A DNA stretch of 64,000 nt, from NCBI RefSeq assembly GCF_900129405.1, contig NZ_FQVQ01000007.1:90800-154799 (forward strand), read 5' to 3'. Source of the stretch: Flavobacterium fontis. GTDB lineage: Bacteria > Bacteroidota > Bacteroidia > Flavobacteriales > Flavobacteriaceae. Every line of letters starts with the position of its first letter. Positions within the stretch are counted from its first letter, which is position 1. The notes beneath the pieces are model-generated. The model had not been told where the DNA came from. It worked only from the letters and a program-made list of their open reading frames with translations, and ran no database searches. Made by a program: the position numbers and the translations under genes. This document shows positions 9,090 through 16,422 of this stretch, one piece after another.

Positions 9090-9509
9090 ATGAAAAATCA
9101 TGTGCCGGTCGCTACGATTATGACCAAAAATGTAATTAAACTCAACAGTACAGACGATCTTACCAAAGCAGAAGCGTTGTTCAAAAAGCATCACATTCGC
9201 CATATTCCCGTGGTGCAAGGCAATACCATTGTTGGGATGTTGAGTCTCACCGATTTGTTGCGTATTTCTTTCGCCGATGCCGTTGACGAGGAAGCGATGG
9301 AGGTAGATACTACCGTCTACAATATGTTTTCGATTGAACAAGTGATGGCGCGTCATTTGGTTACGGTATCGCCTGAGACTACTATTCGAGAGGTTGCCGA
9401 AATTTTAGCTTCCCGAGAGTTTCATGCTTTACCTGTTGTATTGGATGAATTATTGGTGGGTATTGTCACGACCACAGATTTGATCAAATACTTATTGGCA
9501 CAGTATTAA
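9090..9509 (+). CDS. Tandem CBS-domain protein
   Basis: 139 aa, consisting only of two CBS domains (about 7-60 and 77-138). Seen: VATIMTKNVIKLNSTDDLTKA, HIRHIPVVQGNTIVGMLSLTD, then VMARHLVTVSPETTIREVA and FHALPVVLDELLVGIVTTTD. Such stand-alone pairs bind adenosine nucleotides and act as small regulatory modules; the partner is not evident here. It has no signal peptide. It is separated from rpe by a terminator hairpin that serves both genes. Confidence 0.93.
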   Translation: MKNHVPVATIMTKNVIKLNSTDDLTKAEALFKKHHIRHIPVVQGNTIVGMLSLTDLLRISFADAVDEEAMEVDTTVYNMFSIEQVMARHLVTVSPETTIREVAEILASREFHALPVVLDELLVGIVTTTDLIKYLLAQY

Positions 9510-9515
9510 AAAAAA

Positions 9516-9535
9516 AAGGCTCCCTAAGAAGCCTT
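9516..9535. terminator. Bidirectional terminator between the CBS gene and rpe
   Basis: AAGGCT at 9516-9521 pairs with AGCCTT at 9530-9535 across a short loop, with an A-run on the left (a U-run for rpe transcripts). It overlaps the 3' ends of both convergent genes. Confidence 0.7.
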
Positions 9536-9539
9536 TGTG

Positions 9540-10199
9540 TTATCGTGTAATTGATTTTAAATTTTGTATAGTTGCTATCGGGTTTTCCGCGCGGAAGACA
9601 AAACTGCCTGCCACCAAAACATCTGCACCGGTAGCCGCCAGTTGTTTTGCGTTTTGGTCGGTGACGCCACCGTCGATTTCGATTAAAGTAGCAGCGCCTC
9701 GCTCCGTAATCAATTGTTTTAAACGGATAATTTTATTGTAGGTATGTTCGATAAACGATTGTCCACCAAACCCTGGATTGACGCTCATCAAGCAGACCAA
9801 GTCTATATCTTGGATGATATCGTTTAACACTTCAATGGGGGTATGCGGATTTAAAGCCACTCCAGCTTGCATTCCCTCGGCTTTAATGGCTTGAAGGGTA
9901 CGGTGCAAATGGGTGCAAGCTTCGTAATGTACCGTGAGAACATCGGCGCCTAATTTTTTGAAGGTGGTGATGTAACGATCAGGATCGACAATCATTAAAT
10001 GGACATCGATTGTTTTTTTAGCATGTTTTTGTATTGCTTCCAAAACTGGCATTCCAAACGAAATGTTGGGAACAAAAACGCCGTCCATAATATCAATATG
10101 GAACCAATCGGCTTCCGATTGATTAATCATTTCAATATCGCGTTGTAGATTGCCAAAATCAGCGGCCAAAACGGAAGGCGCAAGTAGGGTGTTTTTCAT
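9540..10199 (-). CDS. rpe: Ribulose-phosphate 3-epimerase
   Basis: 219 aa TIM-barrel enzyme of the pentose phosphate pathway that interconverts ribulose-5-phosphate and xylulose-5-phosphate. Seen: APSVLAADFGNL, the metal and catalytic segment HIDIMDGVFVPNISFG, DVHLMI, MSVNPGFGGQSF and the C-terminal phosphate-binding EIDGGV and GADVLVAGS. Length is standard. Upstream lies about 150 nt of AT-rich simple sequence and then the 60-bp repeat array, so it is probably transcribed separately from rpoD. Confidence 0.97.
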   Translation of the reverse strand: MKNTLLAPSVLAADFGNLQRDIEMINQSEADWFHIDIMDGVFVPNISFGMPVLEAIQKHAKKTIDVHLMIVDPDRYITTFKKLGADVLTVHYEACTHLHRTLQAIKAEGMQAGVALNPHTPIEVLNDIIQDIDLVCLMSVNPGFGGQSFIEHTYNKIIRLKQLITERGAATLIEIDGGVTDQNAKQLAATGADVLVAGSFVFRAENPIATIQNLKSITR

Positions 10200-10352
10200 G
10201 AGAAAAGAGAATTTGTTGTGTTGTGCTGCAAAAGTAATTAATTAAGTTATGAATTATGAGTTATGAATTGTGAATTGATGGAATGCGAGATACAGGATAT
10301 AAAAAAATAAAACTCCGGACTCGAGGTTGAAAACCGAACAGAGCGAAGCTAA
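10200..10352. other. Non-coding simple-sequence region upstream of rpe, with a decayed repeat copy
   Basis: Between rpe and the tandem array. It contains repeated AATTATGAGTTATGAATTGTGAATT-type words (about 10247-10277) and, from about 10304, a diverged copy of the array unit (TAAAACTCCGGACTCGAG, then CCGAACAGAGCGAAGC). No gene is supported here. Confidence 0.6.
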
Positions 10353-10650
10353 ACTCGAGCTGGAAGCGAACAGACCGGGTTTTGTTTGCCCTAAAAAAAC
10401 AAAACTCCGGATACTCGAGCTGGAAGCGAACAGACCGGGTTTTGTTTGCCCTAAAAAAACAAAACTCCGGATACTCGAGCTGGAAGCGAACAGACCGGGT
10501 TTTGTTTGCCCTAAAAAAACAAAACTCCGGATACTCGAGCTGGAAGCGAACAGACCGGGTTTTGTTTGCCCTAAAAAAACAAAACTCCGGATACTCGAGC
10601 TGGAAGCGAACAGACCGGGTTTTGTTTGCCCTAAAAAAACAAAACTCCGG
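10353..10650. repeat. Five-copy 60-bp tandem repeat array
   Basis: Five essentially identical units begin at 10353, 10413, 10473, 10533 and 10593; the last lacks its final two bases. Each unit starts ACTCGAGCTGG, contains the palindrome CTCGAG, and holds a hairpin: CCGGGTTTTGTTT pairs with AAACAAAACTCCGG with one bulged base. Because 60 is a multiple of three, several frames on both strands stay open, but the resulting 20-residue repeats carry no gene-like features. The array lies between the end of rpoD and the start of rpe, both on the minus strand. Confidence 0.95.
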
Positions 10651-10666
10651 TAATCAGCCGGAGTTT
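10642..10666 (-). terminator. rpoD terminator merged with the repeat array
   Basis: AAACTCCGG (10642-10650) pairs perfectly with CCGGAGTTT (10658-10666) over a 7-nt loop; on the minus strand it is followed by TGTTTTTTT. The left arm is the end of the last array unit, so the array edge supplies half of the rpoD terminator. From 10667 to 10778 there is only simple sequence with TTTCAAGTTT-type words. Confidence 0.7.
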
Positions 10667-10778
10667 CAATCATCAATCAAAAAACGAACAGTCGTGGACT
10701 GTTGTTGCTTTCAAGTTTCAAGTTTAAGGTTTCAAGTTATTATGAGTAACGTGAAACTTTAAACATGAAACAAATATA

Positions 10779-11642
10779 TTATCCTAAATACGTTTTTAAA
10801 ATTTTGCTTCGTGACGTATGTTTCAATCGTCGGATGGCTTTTTCTTTGATCTGACGCACACGTTCACGGGTCAAGTCGAAAGTTTCTCCAATTTCTTCCA
10901 ATGTCATCGGGTGTTGATCGCCCAAGCCAAAATACAAACGAACGACGTCAGCTTCTCTTGGCGTTAAAGTTTCTAGTGAACGCTCGATTTCGATGCGCAA
11001 CGATTCGTGAATCAATTCACGATCAGGATTCGGAGATTCCCCTGAACGCAATACATCGTATAAGTTAGAATCTTCCCCTTCCACCAAAGGAGCATCCATT
11101 GATAAGTGACGTCCCGAGTTTTTCATCGACTCTTTCACGTCATTAACGGTCATGTCTAATTCCTTAGCGATTTCCTCAGCTGAAGGCGGACGCTCGTTGG
11201 ATTGCTCCAACAAAGCGTACATTTTATTGATTTTATTAATCGAACCAATTTTATTCAAAGGCAAACGAACGATACGCGATTGCTCAGCCAACGCTTGAAG
11301 AATCGATTGACGAATCCACCAAACCGCATACGAAATGAATTTAAAACCACGCGTTTCGTCAAAACGTTGTGCCGCTTTAATCAATCCCAAATTCCCTTCG
11401 TTGATTAAGTCAGGAAGTGTAAGACCTTGGTTTTGGTATTGTTTGGCTACGGATACAACGAAACGTAAATTGGCTTTGGTTAATTTCTCCAAAGCGCGTT
11501 GGTCCCCGGCTTTGATACGCTGGGCCAATTCCACCTCTTCGTCGGCAGTAATTAAATCGACTTTACCGATTTCTTGTAGGTATTTGTCTAAGGAAGCAGT
11601 TTCACGATTGGTTACCTGCTTGGTGATTTTGAGCTGTCTCAT
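10779..11642 (-). CDS. rpoD: Primary RNA polymerase sigma factor (housekeeping sigma-70)
   Basis: 287 aa, the short form typical of Bacteroidetes, which lacks the long region 1.1 and non-conserved insert of proteobacterial RpoD. Regions in order: 1.2 ([16 protein letters not shown]), 2 ([49 protein letters not shown]), 3 ([16 protein letters not shown]), 4 ([15 protein letters not shown], then the [18 protein letters not shown] helix-turn-helix). It directs transcription from TTTG/TAnnTTTG promoters. The ATG at 11640-11642 is preceded by an exact AAGGAG, unusual for this phylum. Its 3' end runs into a hairpin terminator. Confidence 0.98.
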   Translation of the reverse strand: MRQLKITKQVTNRETASLDKYLQEIGKVDLITADEEVELAQRIKAGDQRALEKLTKANLRFVVSVAKQYQNQGLTLPDLINEGNLGLIKAAQRFDETRGFKFISYAVWWIRQSILQALAEQSRIVRLPLNKIGSINKINKMYALLEQSNERPPSAEEIAKELDMTVNDVKESMKNSGRHLSMDAPLVEGEDSNLYDVLRSGESPNPDRELIHESLRIEIERSLETLTPREADVVRLYFGLGDQHPMTLEEIGETFDLTRERVRQIKEKAIRRLKHTSRSKILKTYLG

Positions 11643-11650
11643 TACGTTTT

Positions 11651-11656
11651 CTCCTT
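11651..11656 (-). promoter_or_regulatory. Shine-Dalgarno sequence of rpoD
   Basis: On the minus strand AAGGAG lies 8 nt before the rpoD ATG, ideal spacing. Most genes in this window have no such site, as expected for Bacteroidetes whose ribosomes sequester the anti-Shine-Dalgarno tail. Confidence 0.75.
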
Positions 11657-11727
11657 AATTAAATTCAAGTGTTCAGGTGTTTTTACGTAATGCGCTTCCA
11701 AAAAGTTACATAAAAATTACCTTTTTT

Positions 11728-12675
11728 TTAAAAATAGTAATTAAAACCGAGTTGCGTGGTGAGAGCGCCACTGAAACAATTAATGACCGTGCTCTTGGCG
11801 TATACAGTATTATGTGCCGTATTTGTGAATTGAAAAGTAGGAGCTTCTGCACCTCCCCAAGTTGTAGTATAGGTTTCAAAACAATACGGTGCAATATGAC
11901 GAGCGTTAACTCGATTAATTGCATTACCTGAAAGATGATATACCATTCCGAGGATTTTACGACCAAAAGTTCTTTCTAAGGCTCTATAAAATGGACTTTT
12001 CAGTGTTGCATAGGTGTAGTTGTCTACTTGTACGACTACCCAAATGCCATTATCATTTAAAATGTACTTTGTTTCTGTTATGGGATTATGGTTGGCGTCA
12101 AAGGCAATCAAAACCCGTTGCCATTCCAAGTTAATGGGGTCATAATGTTCATAGAACGTGCGATCTCCATTTTGAATGACCATTTTAGAATGCAATACAG
12201 GGCTGTAGGTTGTACCGCCATTAACACTTCGTTCCCAATCCGAATAAATAGTGTCTTGTACGGTGTAGAAAGTATGCTTGTTGATAGAACCCACCACTCC
12301 AGTATTGGAAATGGATTCTGTTCGGAATTCTGACAAATCATCACCATTATAAGTGTAGTAAGATTTTGAAGTAAGAACGTTATTTTGTCGGCGTTCTATT
12401 TGTGCAATCTTACCATTATTGTAGAGGTATGTGCTTGTTCCTATGTTGGAATTCGAAGTAAATCTTCGTTCCACTTCAATGATACGCTCTTGACTGTCTA
12501 AGATGTATGTCGTCGAATCACTAAGGGTAAAAGGTGAAGTTGTAGTGTTGAAATTGTTTTCGACTATTTTCGTCACTGTAGTGGTTGAGGTTGCGGCTAT
12601 GTCCTCTGATTCAGAACAAGCTACTAGGGTGCAAAGAAACAGGCTGCTGAACATTAGTAGAATATTCTTTTTCAT
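11728..12675 (-). CDS. Lipoprotein of unknown function, with YD-like text
   Basis: 315 aa. Signal peptide with lipobox ending LVAC (Cys20), then a Ser/Glu/Thr-rich stretch. The body contains short repeated phrases of the type YLYNNGKIAQIERRQN and YYTYNGDDLSEFRTE, which resemble the YD/RHS-like beta strands found in many Bacteroidetes surface lipoproteins. It lies 47 bp after the anti-sigma-like gene on the same strand, so it may be a member of the sigma-factor operon. A lipoprotein of similar style occurs at 33525-34322. No enzymatic motif was recognised; function unknown. Confidence 0.75.
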   Translation of the reverse strand: MKKNILLMFSSLFLCTLVACSESEDIAATSTTTVTKIVENNFNTTTSPFTLSDSTTYILDSQERIIEVERRFTSNSNIGTSTYLYNNGKIAQIERRQNNVLTSKSYYTYNGDDLSEFRTESISNTGVVGSINKHTFYTVQDTIYSDWERSVNGGTTYSPVLHSKMVIQNGDRTFYEHYDPINLEWQRVLIAFDANHNPITETKYILNDNGIWVVVQVDNYTYATLKSPFYRALERTFGRKILGMVYHLSGNAINRVNARHIAPYCFETYTTTWGGAEAPTFQFTNTAHNTVYAKSTVINCFSGALTTQLGFNYYF

Positions 12676-12722
12676 TTTTATTCTTTTTTATTCTTTTTTA
12701 AGGGTTAGTAATGCAATTCAGT

Positions 12723-14039
12723 TTAGAATGGCAATTGATAGGTGATTCCAGTACGAATAGAGAACCAATAGTTCATGGCTCTAGTTCGTTCCACATTAGT
12801 CAAAAAGTGGTATTGAAAAGCGGGAACGATTTCCAACCGCCAATTCTTTTTCCATACATACTGTAAGTGTACTTTTGCATTGGCCGACATACTGTTACGC
12901 GTGTCGGTAAACACATTTCCGATATAGAAAGATTCTCCGTTGGCATGGGTACTGCTAAGACTGTTTTGCGTTTGAACCAAATAACTGAAGCCTGCACTTA
13001 CCGCCATGTTCCATTTGTTTTGCGACCATTGATAGTATCCCTCCATGGGAACTTCCCAATAGGTAACGTCGCGCAGCAGTTGAATGGATTCCATACCTGC
13101 AAATTGATTGTTGAGGTCATTTTGATTTAACGACGATTCTACATGATCAAAATTGAAAAGTAAGTTTTGATTGGTAAATGTAAGGCGTTGTCTAGCTTGC
13201 ATTTTTCCGATTCCCAATTGCATCCCCCAATTTTCATTCATCATCCATCGAAATTGAACGCCATAGGTTAGTGTAATTTCACTCACTTTCTTCTTTGTAT
13301 CTTGATTTACCACTATTTGATCGGTGCCTGTATCGTTCAAAAGTAGGGGTCCGGCATATGGCATAATCCAAAACGTATTCTTTCCTTTTTCCTCTTGTTC
13401 GTCACTAGCCGTTTCCAGTTTTTTCTTCTGTTTACGCCCATTTTTTTTCACCTTACCCGCTTCCCAACAAAGGGAATCTATTTCTTCTCGGAGTAAGGTG
13501 CCGTCTACGTTGGTCATTGACACTAGAATGCTATTTTGTGTGGTATTGATGGTGGGTTGTGGTTCTACTTTGTCTGCTTTGGTATCAAATGCTGATAATC
13601 GGCGTTCAAAGGATTCTTTAGGTGCATGAGGGTTATCTTTCGTCTCGGTATTCAATTTTTCAGGCTTGCTGATTTGGAAATCAGTCTCTACAATAGTAGC
13701 CTTTGCTGGTGAAGAAGCTTTTTTCGCCAAAATAGCTGCTGAAGATTTATCGCTGTTGGGTTCTACCGCGACTTTTGTGCTTTTTTGTATCGAATTCGCT
13801 TGAGGAATGTTGTTTTTCTGTTGAGGCAAAAAGGGAAGGTTACGGTTCCAGGTATAGGTTCCCAAACCCACAATAATGAGTAATCCTCCAAGCCAAAACC
13901 AGATTATAAAGCGTCTTTTCTTTTCCTTTTTAGGCAAATGCGGCTCAATCGCCTGCCAACTATCTTCTGGCATTGAAAAATCCATATTGTTTAGTTGCGC
14001 ATTGAAAAAATCACCGATATTTTGGGGTTTATGTTCCAT
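12723..14039 (-). CDS. Anti-sigma-like protein spanning both membranes (N-terminal TM helix plus C-terminal outer-membrane barrel)
   Basis: 438 aa from the ATG at 14037-14039, which overlaps the sigma gene by 11 bp. Residues 1-42 form a short charged cytoplasmic segment (IGDFFNAQLNNMDFSMPEDSW); 43-63 a single transmembrane helix (FIIWFWLGGLLIIVGLGTY); 64-220 a low-complexity Lys/Ser/Thr-rich periplasmic linker; 222-438 alternating beta strands ending in an aromatic residue (ITYQLPF), like a small outer-membrane beta-barrel. This is the layout of the dual membrane-spanning anti-sigma factors described in Bacteroides. Inferred job: hold the neighbouring ECF sigma factor and release it on an outer-membrane signal. 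Confidence 0.78.
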   Translation of the reverse strand: MEHKPQNIGDFFNAQLNNMDFSMPEDSWQAIEPHLPKKEKKRRFIIWFWLGGLLIIVGLGTYTWNRNLPFLPQQKNNIPQANSIQKSTKVAVEPNSDKSSAAILAKKASSPAKATIVETDFQISKPEKLNTETKDNPHAPKESFERRLSAFDTKADKVEPQPTINTTQNSILVSMTNVDGTLLREEIDSLCWEAGKVKKNGRKQKKKLETASDEQEEKGKNTFWIMPYAGPLLLNDTGTDQIVVNQDTKKKVSEITLTYGVQFRWMMNENWGMQLGIGKMQARQRLTFTNQNLLFNFDHVESSLNQNDLNNQFAGMESIQLLRDVTYWEVPMEGYYQWSQNKWNMAVSAGFSYLVQTQNSLSSTHANGESFYIGNVFTDTRNSMSANAKVHLQYVWKKNWRLEIVPAFQYHFLTNVERTRAMNYWFSIRTGITYQLPF

Positions 14040-14577
14040 GATTTTTATGGTGTAGTGAAAATTGTTCAATTTTACTTTTCAAAAGTTGTTTTGCCCGCGA
14101 CAAATTAGAGCGCGATGTTCCCTCGCTTATTTGCAAAAGGGAACCAATTTCAGCATGCGAATAGTGTTCCATCTCATATAGCGAAAACACGAGTCGATAC
14201 TGATCGGGTAACTCCTGTATCATACGGATTAATGCTTCCATTGGAAACGTTTCAGGGTCCTCAATTTCGGGTTCTTCTGTGAGCCAAACTGCGGGAACAT
14301 CTTCTGTAACCGTCTTTATCTCTGCCCGGTACCGATCGATAGCATGGTTAATAACGATGCGTTTCATCCATCCTTCAAACGAACCTTTTCCTCGGTATTG
14401 GTGAATTTTATGATAAATGGTGATAAAACTATCTTGCGTATTGTCTTGTGCATCAGCAAACGAACGGCAGTATTTTAAACTCAAATGGAACAGCGTCTTC
14501 GAGTATATTTCGAAAAGTCTTTTTTGTGCATTTGGGTTGTAGTTTTTACACCCATGGATGATTTGGTTTAAATCCAA
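14029..14577 (-). CDS. ECF-type RNA polymerase sigma factor
   Basis: 182 aa with only sigma regions 2 and 4. Region 2: FHLSLKYCRSFADAQDNTQDSFITIYHKI, then YRGKGSFEGWMKRIVINHAIDRYR. Region 4: PDQYRLVFSLYEMEHYSHAEIGSLLQISEGTSRSNLSRAKQLLK, a helix-turn-helix for -35 recognition. (Each motif is given in parts; the full regions are at residues about 25-85 and 120-172.) It is first in an operon with the dual-membrane anti-sigma-like gene, overlapping it by 11 bp. A promoter of ECF form lies just upstream, so it probably activates its own operon. Confidence 0.93.
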   Translation of the reverse strand: MDLNQIIHGCKNYNPNAQKRLFEIYSKTLFHLSLKYCRSFADAQDNTQDSFITIYHKIHQYRGKGSFEGWMKRIVINHAIDRYRAEIKTVTEDVPAVWLTEEPEIEDPETFPMEALIRMIQELPDQYRLVFSLYEMEHYSHAEIGSLLQISEGTSRSNLSRAKQLLKSKIEQFSLHHKNHGT

Positions 14578-14600
14578 GGTAAAAGGGTTGTTTATAGCAA

Positions 14601-14623
14601 GACGGACAAAAAGTGAAAACGTT
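14601..14623 (-). promoter_or_regulatory. Candidate autoregulated ECF promoter
   Basis: On the minus strand GCAACG with AAC at 14621-14623 and CGTC at 14601-14604, separated by 16 nt, fits the general AAC/CGTC layout of ECF promoters. Transcription would start about 15-20 nt before the sigma-factor ATG. Confidence 0.45.
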
Positions 14624-14634
14624 GCGTGTTCATT

Positions 14635-15579
14635 TTACTCTTGTATTGACTCTTTTATTTTTTGGTGGTAAAATTGAATGCGCTGTTTCTTTTTGGCAAA
14701 AAACTGGAGGCGGTCTTTCGGGCCTGCGGTATTCAAACATTTGGCATTTTGCAATAGACGTTGAAAATAGGTTTTGGCTTCTATCAAGGTTTGCTCATCT
14801 TCGGTTACCAAATAACTTATCATTGTGTAGGGAACAAATAATTTTCGCAAACGCTCGTTTTCCACCAAAACATTATTGTTCATCAACAAAAGTTCGTGGT
14901 AGTATAAAAAGTAAGTTGATTCTTCATTTAATTTTCGTTCAATGTCCTGCACCAATTGCAACAAATCGGCTAACAAAAGTAAAGCCTCATTTGCCTGCAA
15001 CAATCCCGATTCGTAGTAATAATCAATTTGGAAAAGAGTGCTATTCAACGTAGAGTCATTCCATAATTCATGTACAGTAGCTTTGGCATAAATTTGTTGC
15101 AAATGCTGCGCTTGTTCGGCAACAGATGCAGTAAGGTAAAATTGATGAAATGCTTTGCTCTCCTCCGGTTTTGCCAACAAATTCAGCCAAACATACCATT
15201 TGAATTTGGTCAAAAGATTACCCCCAAGCGTATAAAATAAGGGGATGTCTTTGGCCGAATAGTAAAATGTACCTTGCGGTTGAAACGCTTGTAAATCGGA
15301 TACCGCTTGTTGAATATATGAGGCTAACTCTGTTTGCGAAGTGACACTCACCGATTTTTTACAATGCAAAAGTCCCGACTTCGAGTGGAGTTGGTCCAAG
15401 GGAATACTAAAATATTGACTCAATGTCAGCGCTTCTTCCAGTGTTAATTTACTTTTTCCGCTAATTCTTCGGTGGGCCGCATCATAACTAATGGCCAATA
15501 TTTCGGATAATACATCGTGTAAGGAGCGGTCTCCAATTTTTTTTCGAATGCTCTGTAGCAAAAGGTCTTGTCTATTCAT
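14635..15579 (-). CDS. Helix-turn-helix protein of a Bacteroidetes family, unknown role
   Basis: 314 aa from the ATG at 15577-15579; an in-frame TTG five codons upstream is an alternative. Residues about 8-65 look like a degenerate HTH (SLHDVLSEILAISYDAAHRR, LTLEEALTLSQYFSIPLDQL), followed by a long helical region rich in Leu, Tyr and Gln with no catalytic motif. It has no signal peptide or membrane helix. It lies upstream of, and on the same strand as, the ECF sigma gene, 57 bp away; the ECF-like promoter in between suggests separate control. A DNA-binding role is inferred from the HTH only. Confidence 0.7.
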   Translation of the reverse strand: MNRQDLLLQSIRKKIGDRSLHDVLSEILAISYDAAHRRISGKSKLTLEEALTLSQYFSIPLDQLHSKSGLLHCKKSVSVTSQTELASYIQQAVSDLQAFQPQGTFYYSAKDIPLFYTLGGNLLTKFKWYVWLNLLAKPEESKAFHQFYLTASVAEQAQHLQQIYAKATVHELWNDSTLNSTLFQIDYYYESGLLQANEALLLLADLLQLVQDIERKLNEESTYFLYYHELLLMNNNVLVENERLRKLFVPYTMISYLVTEDEQTLIEAKTYFQRLLQNAKCLNTAGPKDRLQFFAKKKQRIQFYHQKIKESIQE

Positions 15580-15686
15580 TTGTGAAAAACGCAAATATTT
15601 ATTTCAAATATACGGATAAACACAAATGTATTAGCGATAATCGCAATTAATTTTGAACTGTGAATTCCACGCAATAGCACTATGAG

Positions 15687-15821
15687 ATGCAAAAAAAAGC
15701 ACTTTGGATTTTGTCTTGGATCTATCGAAAAGGAGTCGAATGGTATGAACCCGAAAGCCTTTTACGAAAGCAATTGAAGTACCTGTTGTTGCAATTAATG
15801 AATTATCTAAAAAACAAATAA
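15687..15821 (+). CDS. Small ORF, 44 residues, upstream of the phosphatidyltransferase gene
   Basis: An ATG at 15687 reads MQKKALWILSWIYRKGVEWY and then a Leu/Gln/Lys-rich tail, stopping at 15819-15821, one base before the next start codon. The tight spacing, and codons that look like its neighbours, suggest a real translated peptide in an operon with the CDP-alcohol phosphatidyltransferase. The peptide looks like an amphipathic or membrane-associated helix rich in Trp and Tyr. No family was recognised. Confidence 0.5.
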   Translation: MQKKALWILSWIYRKGVEWYEPESLLRKQLKYLLLQLMNYLKNK

Positions 15822-15822
15822 T

Positions 15823-16422
15823 ATGAAAAAGATTCCTTTACTTCTTATCCTGTTTCGATTGTTGTTAGGCCCATTGGCCATCACACTTGTTGTGCTGGAC
15901 GTTACTCAAGTTCGGCCTATTTTGTTGGTGCTTATGAGTCTCGGATTTGTGAGCGATATTCTCGACGGTATCATCGCCCGTAAAACAGGTGTGGCTACCG
16001 CCAAATTACGTCGCATGGACAGTCAAACCGATATGGTATTTTGGGTTTGTATCGGCATTTGTGCTTGGTGGTTGAATCCAGCATTAATCGCTCAAAATCG
16101 ATTGGCCGTTCTCACCGTTTTGGGTATGGAAGCCTTAACCTACGTATTTAGTTTTCTCAAATTTGGGCGCGAAACCTGTACCCATGCCTTTTTATCCAAA
16201 CTTTGGGGCATTACACTTTTGAGTGCTTTTGTTTCCCTCATTGGCTTTGCGCATACGGGTTGGCCATTTGCTTTAGCTGTTATTTTTGGCGTGATAAGTC
16301 ATTTGGATGTATATCTCATCATCTGGATTCTTCCGCAATGGACCCATGATGTTCCCAGCGCCTATCATGCGTATTTGATTCGAAAAGGAATTCCGTTCAA
16401 AAAACACCGCCTTTTAAATTAA
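15823..16422 (+). CDS. CDP-alcohol phosphatidyltransferase family membrane protein
   Basis: 199 aa integral membrane protein with about five or six helices. Family signature D-x2-DG-x2-AR-x8-G-x3-D-x3-D is visible as Asp45, Asp48-Gly49, Ala52-Arg53, Asp66 and Asp70, but the central Gly position is Leu62. These residues bind Mg2+ and the CDP-alcohol and transfer a phosphoalcohol, typically in phospholipid synthesis. The Gly-to-Leu change makes the exact substrate or activity uncertain. The gene starts 1 bp after a 44-residue ORF and overlaps the convergent DUF2339 gene by 4 bp. Confidence 0.85.
   Translation: MKKIPLLLILFRLLLGPLAITLVVLDVTQVRPILLVLMSLGFVSDILDGIIARKTGVATAKLRRMDSQTDMVFWVCIGICAWWLNPALIAQNRLAVLTVLGMEALTYVFSFLKFGRETCTHAFLSKLWGITLLSAFVSLIGFAHTGWPFALAVIFGVISHLDVYLIIWILPQWTHDVPSAYHAYLIRKGIPFKKHRLLN

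Noticed and set aside
10353..10650. Array as a CRISPR
   Set aside because: Units are directly adjacent with no unique spacers, and no cas gene is near.
10254..10676. Open frames on both strands through the 60-bp array, coding for 20-residue repeats
   Set aside because: The period is a multiple of three and contains no stop, so several frames stay open for arithmetic reasons. They have no signal, domain or neighbour support and both strands are open at once.
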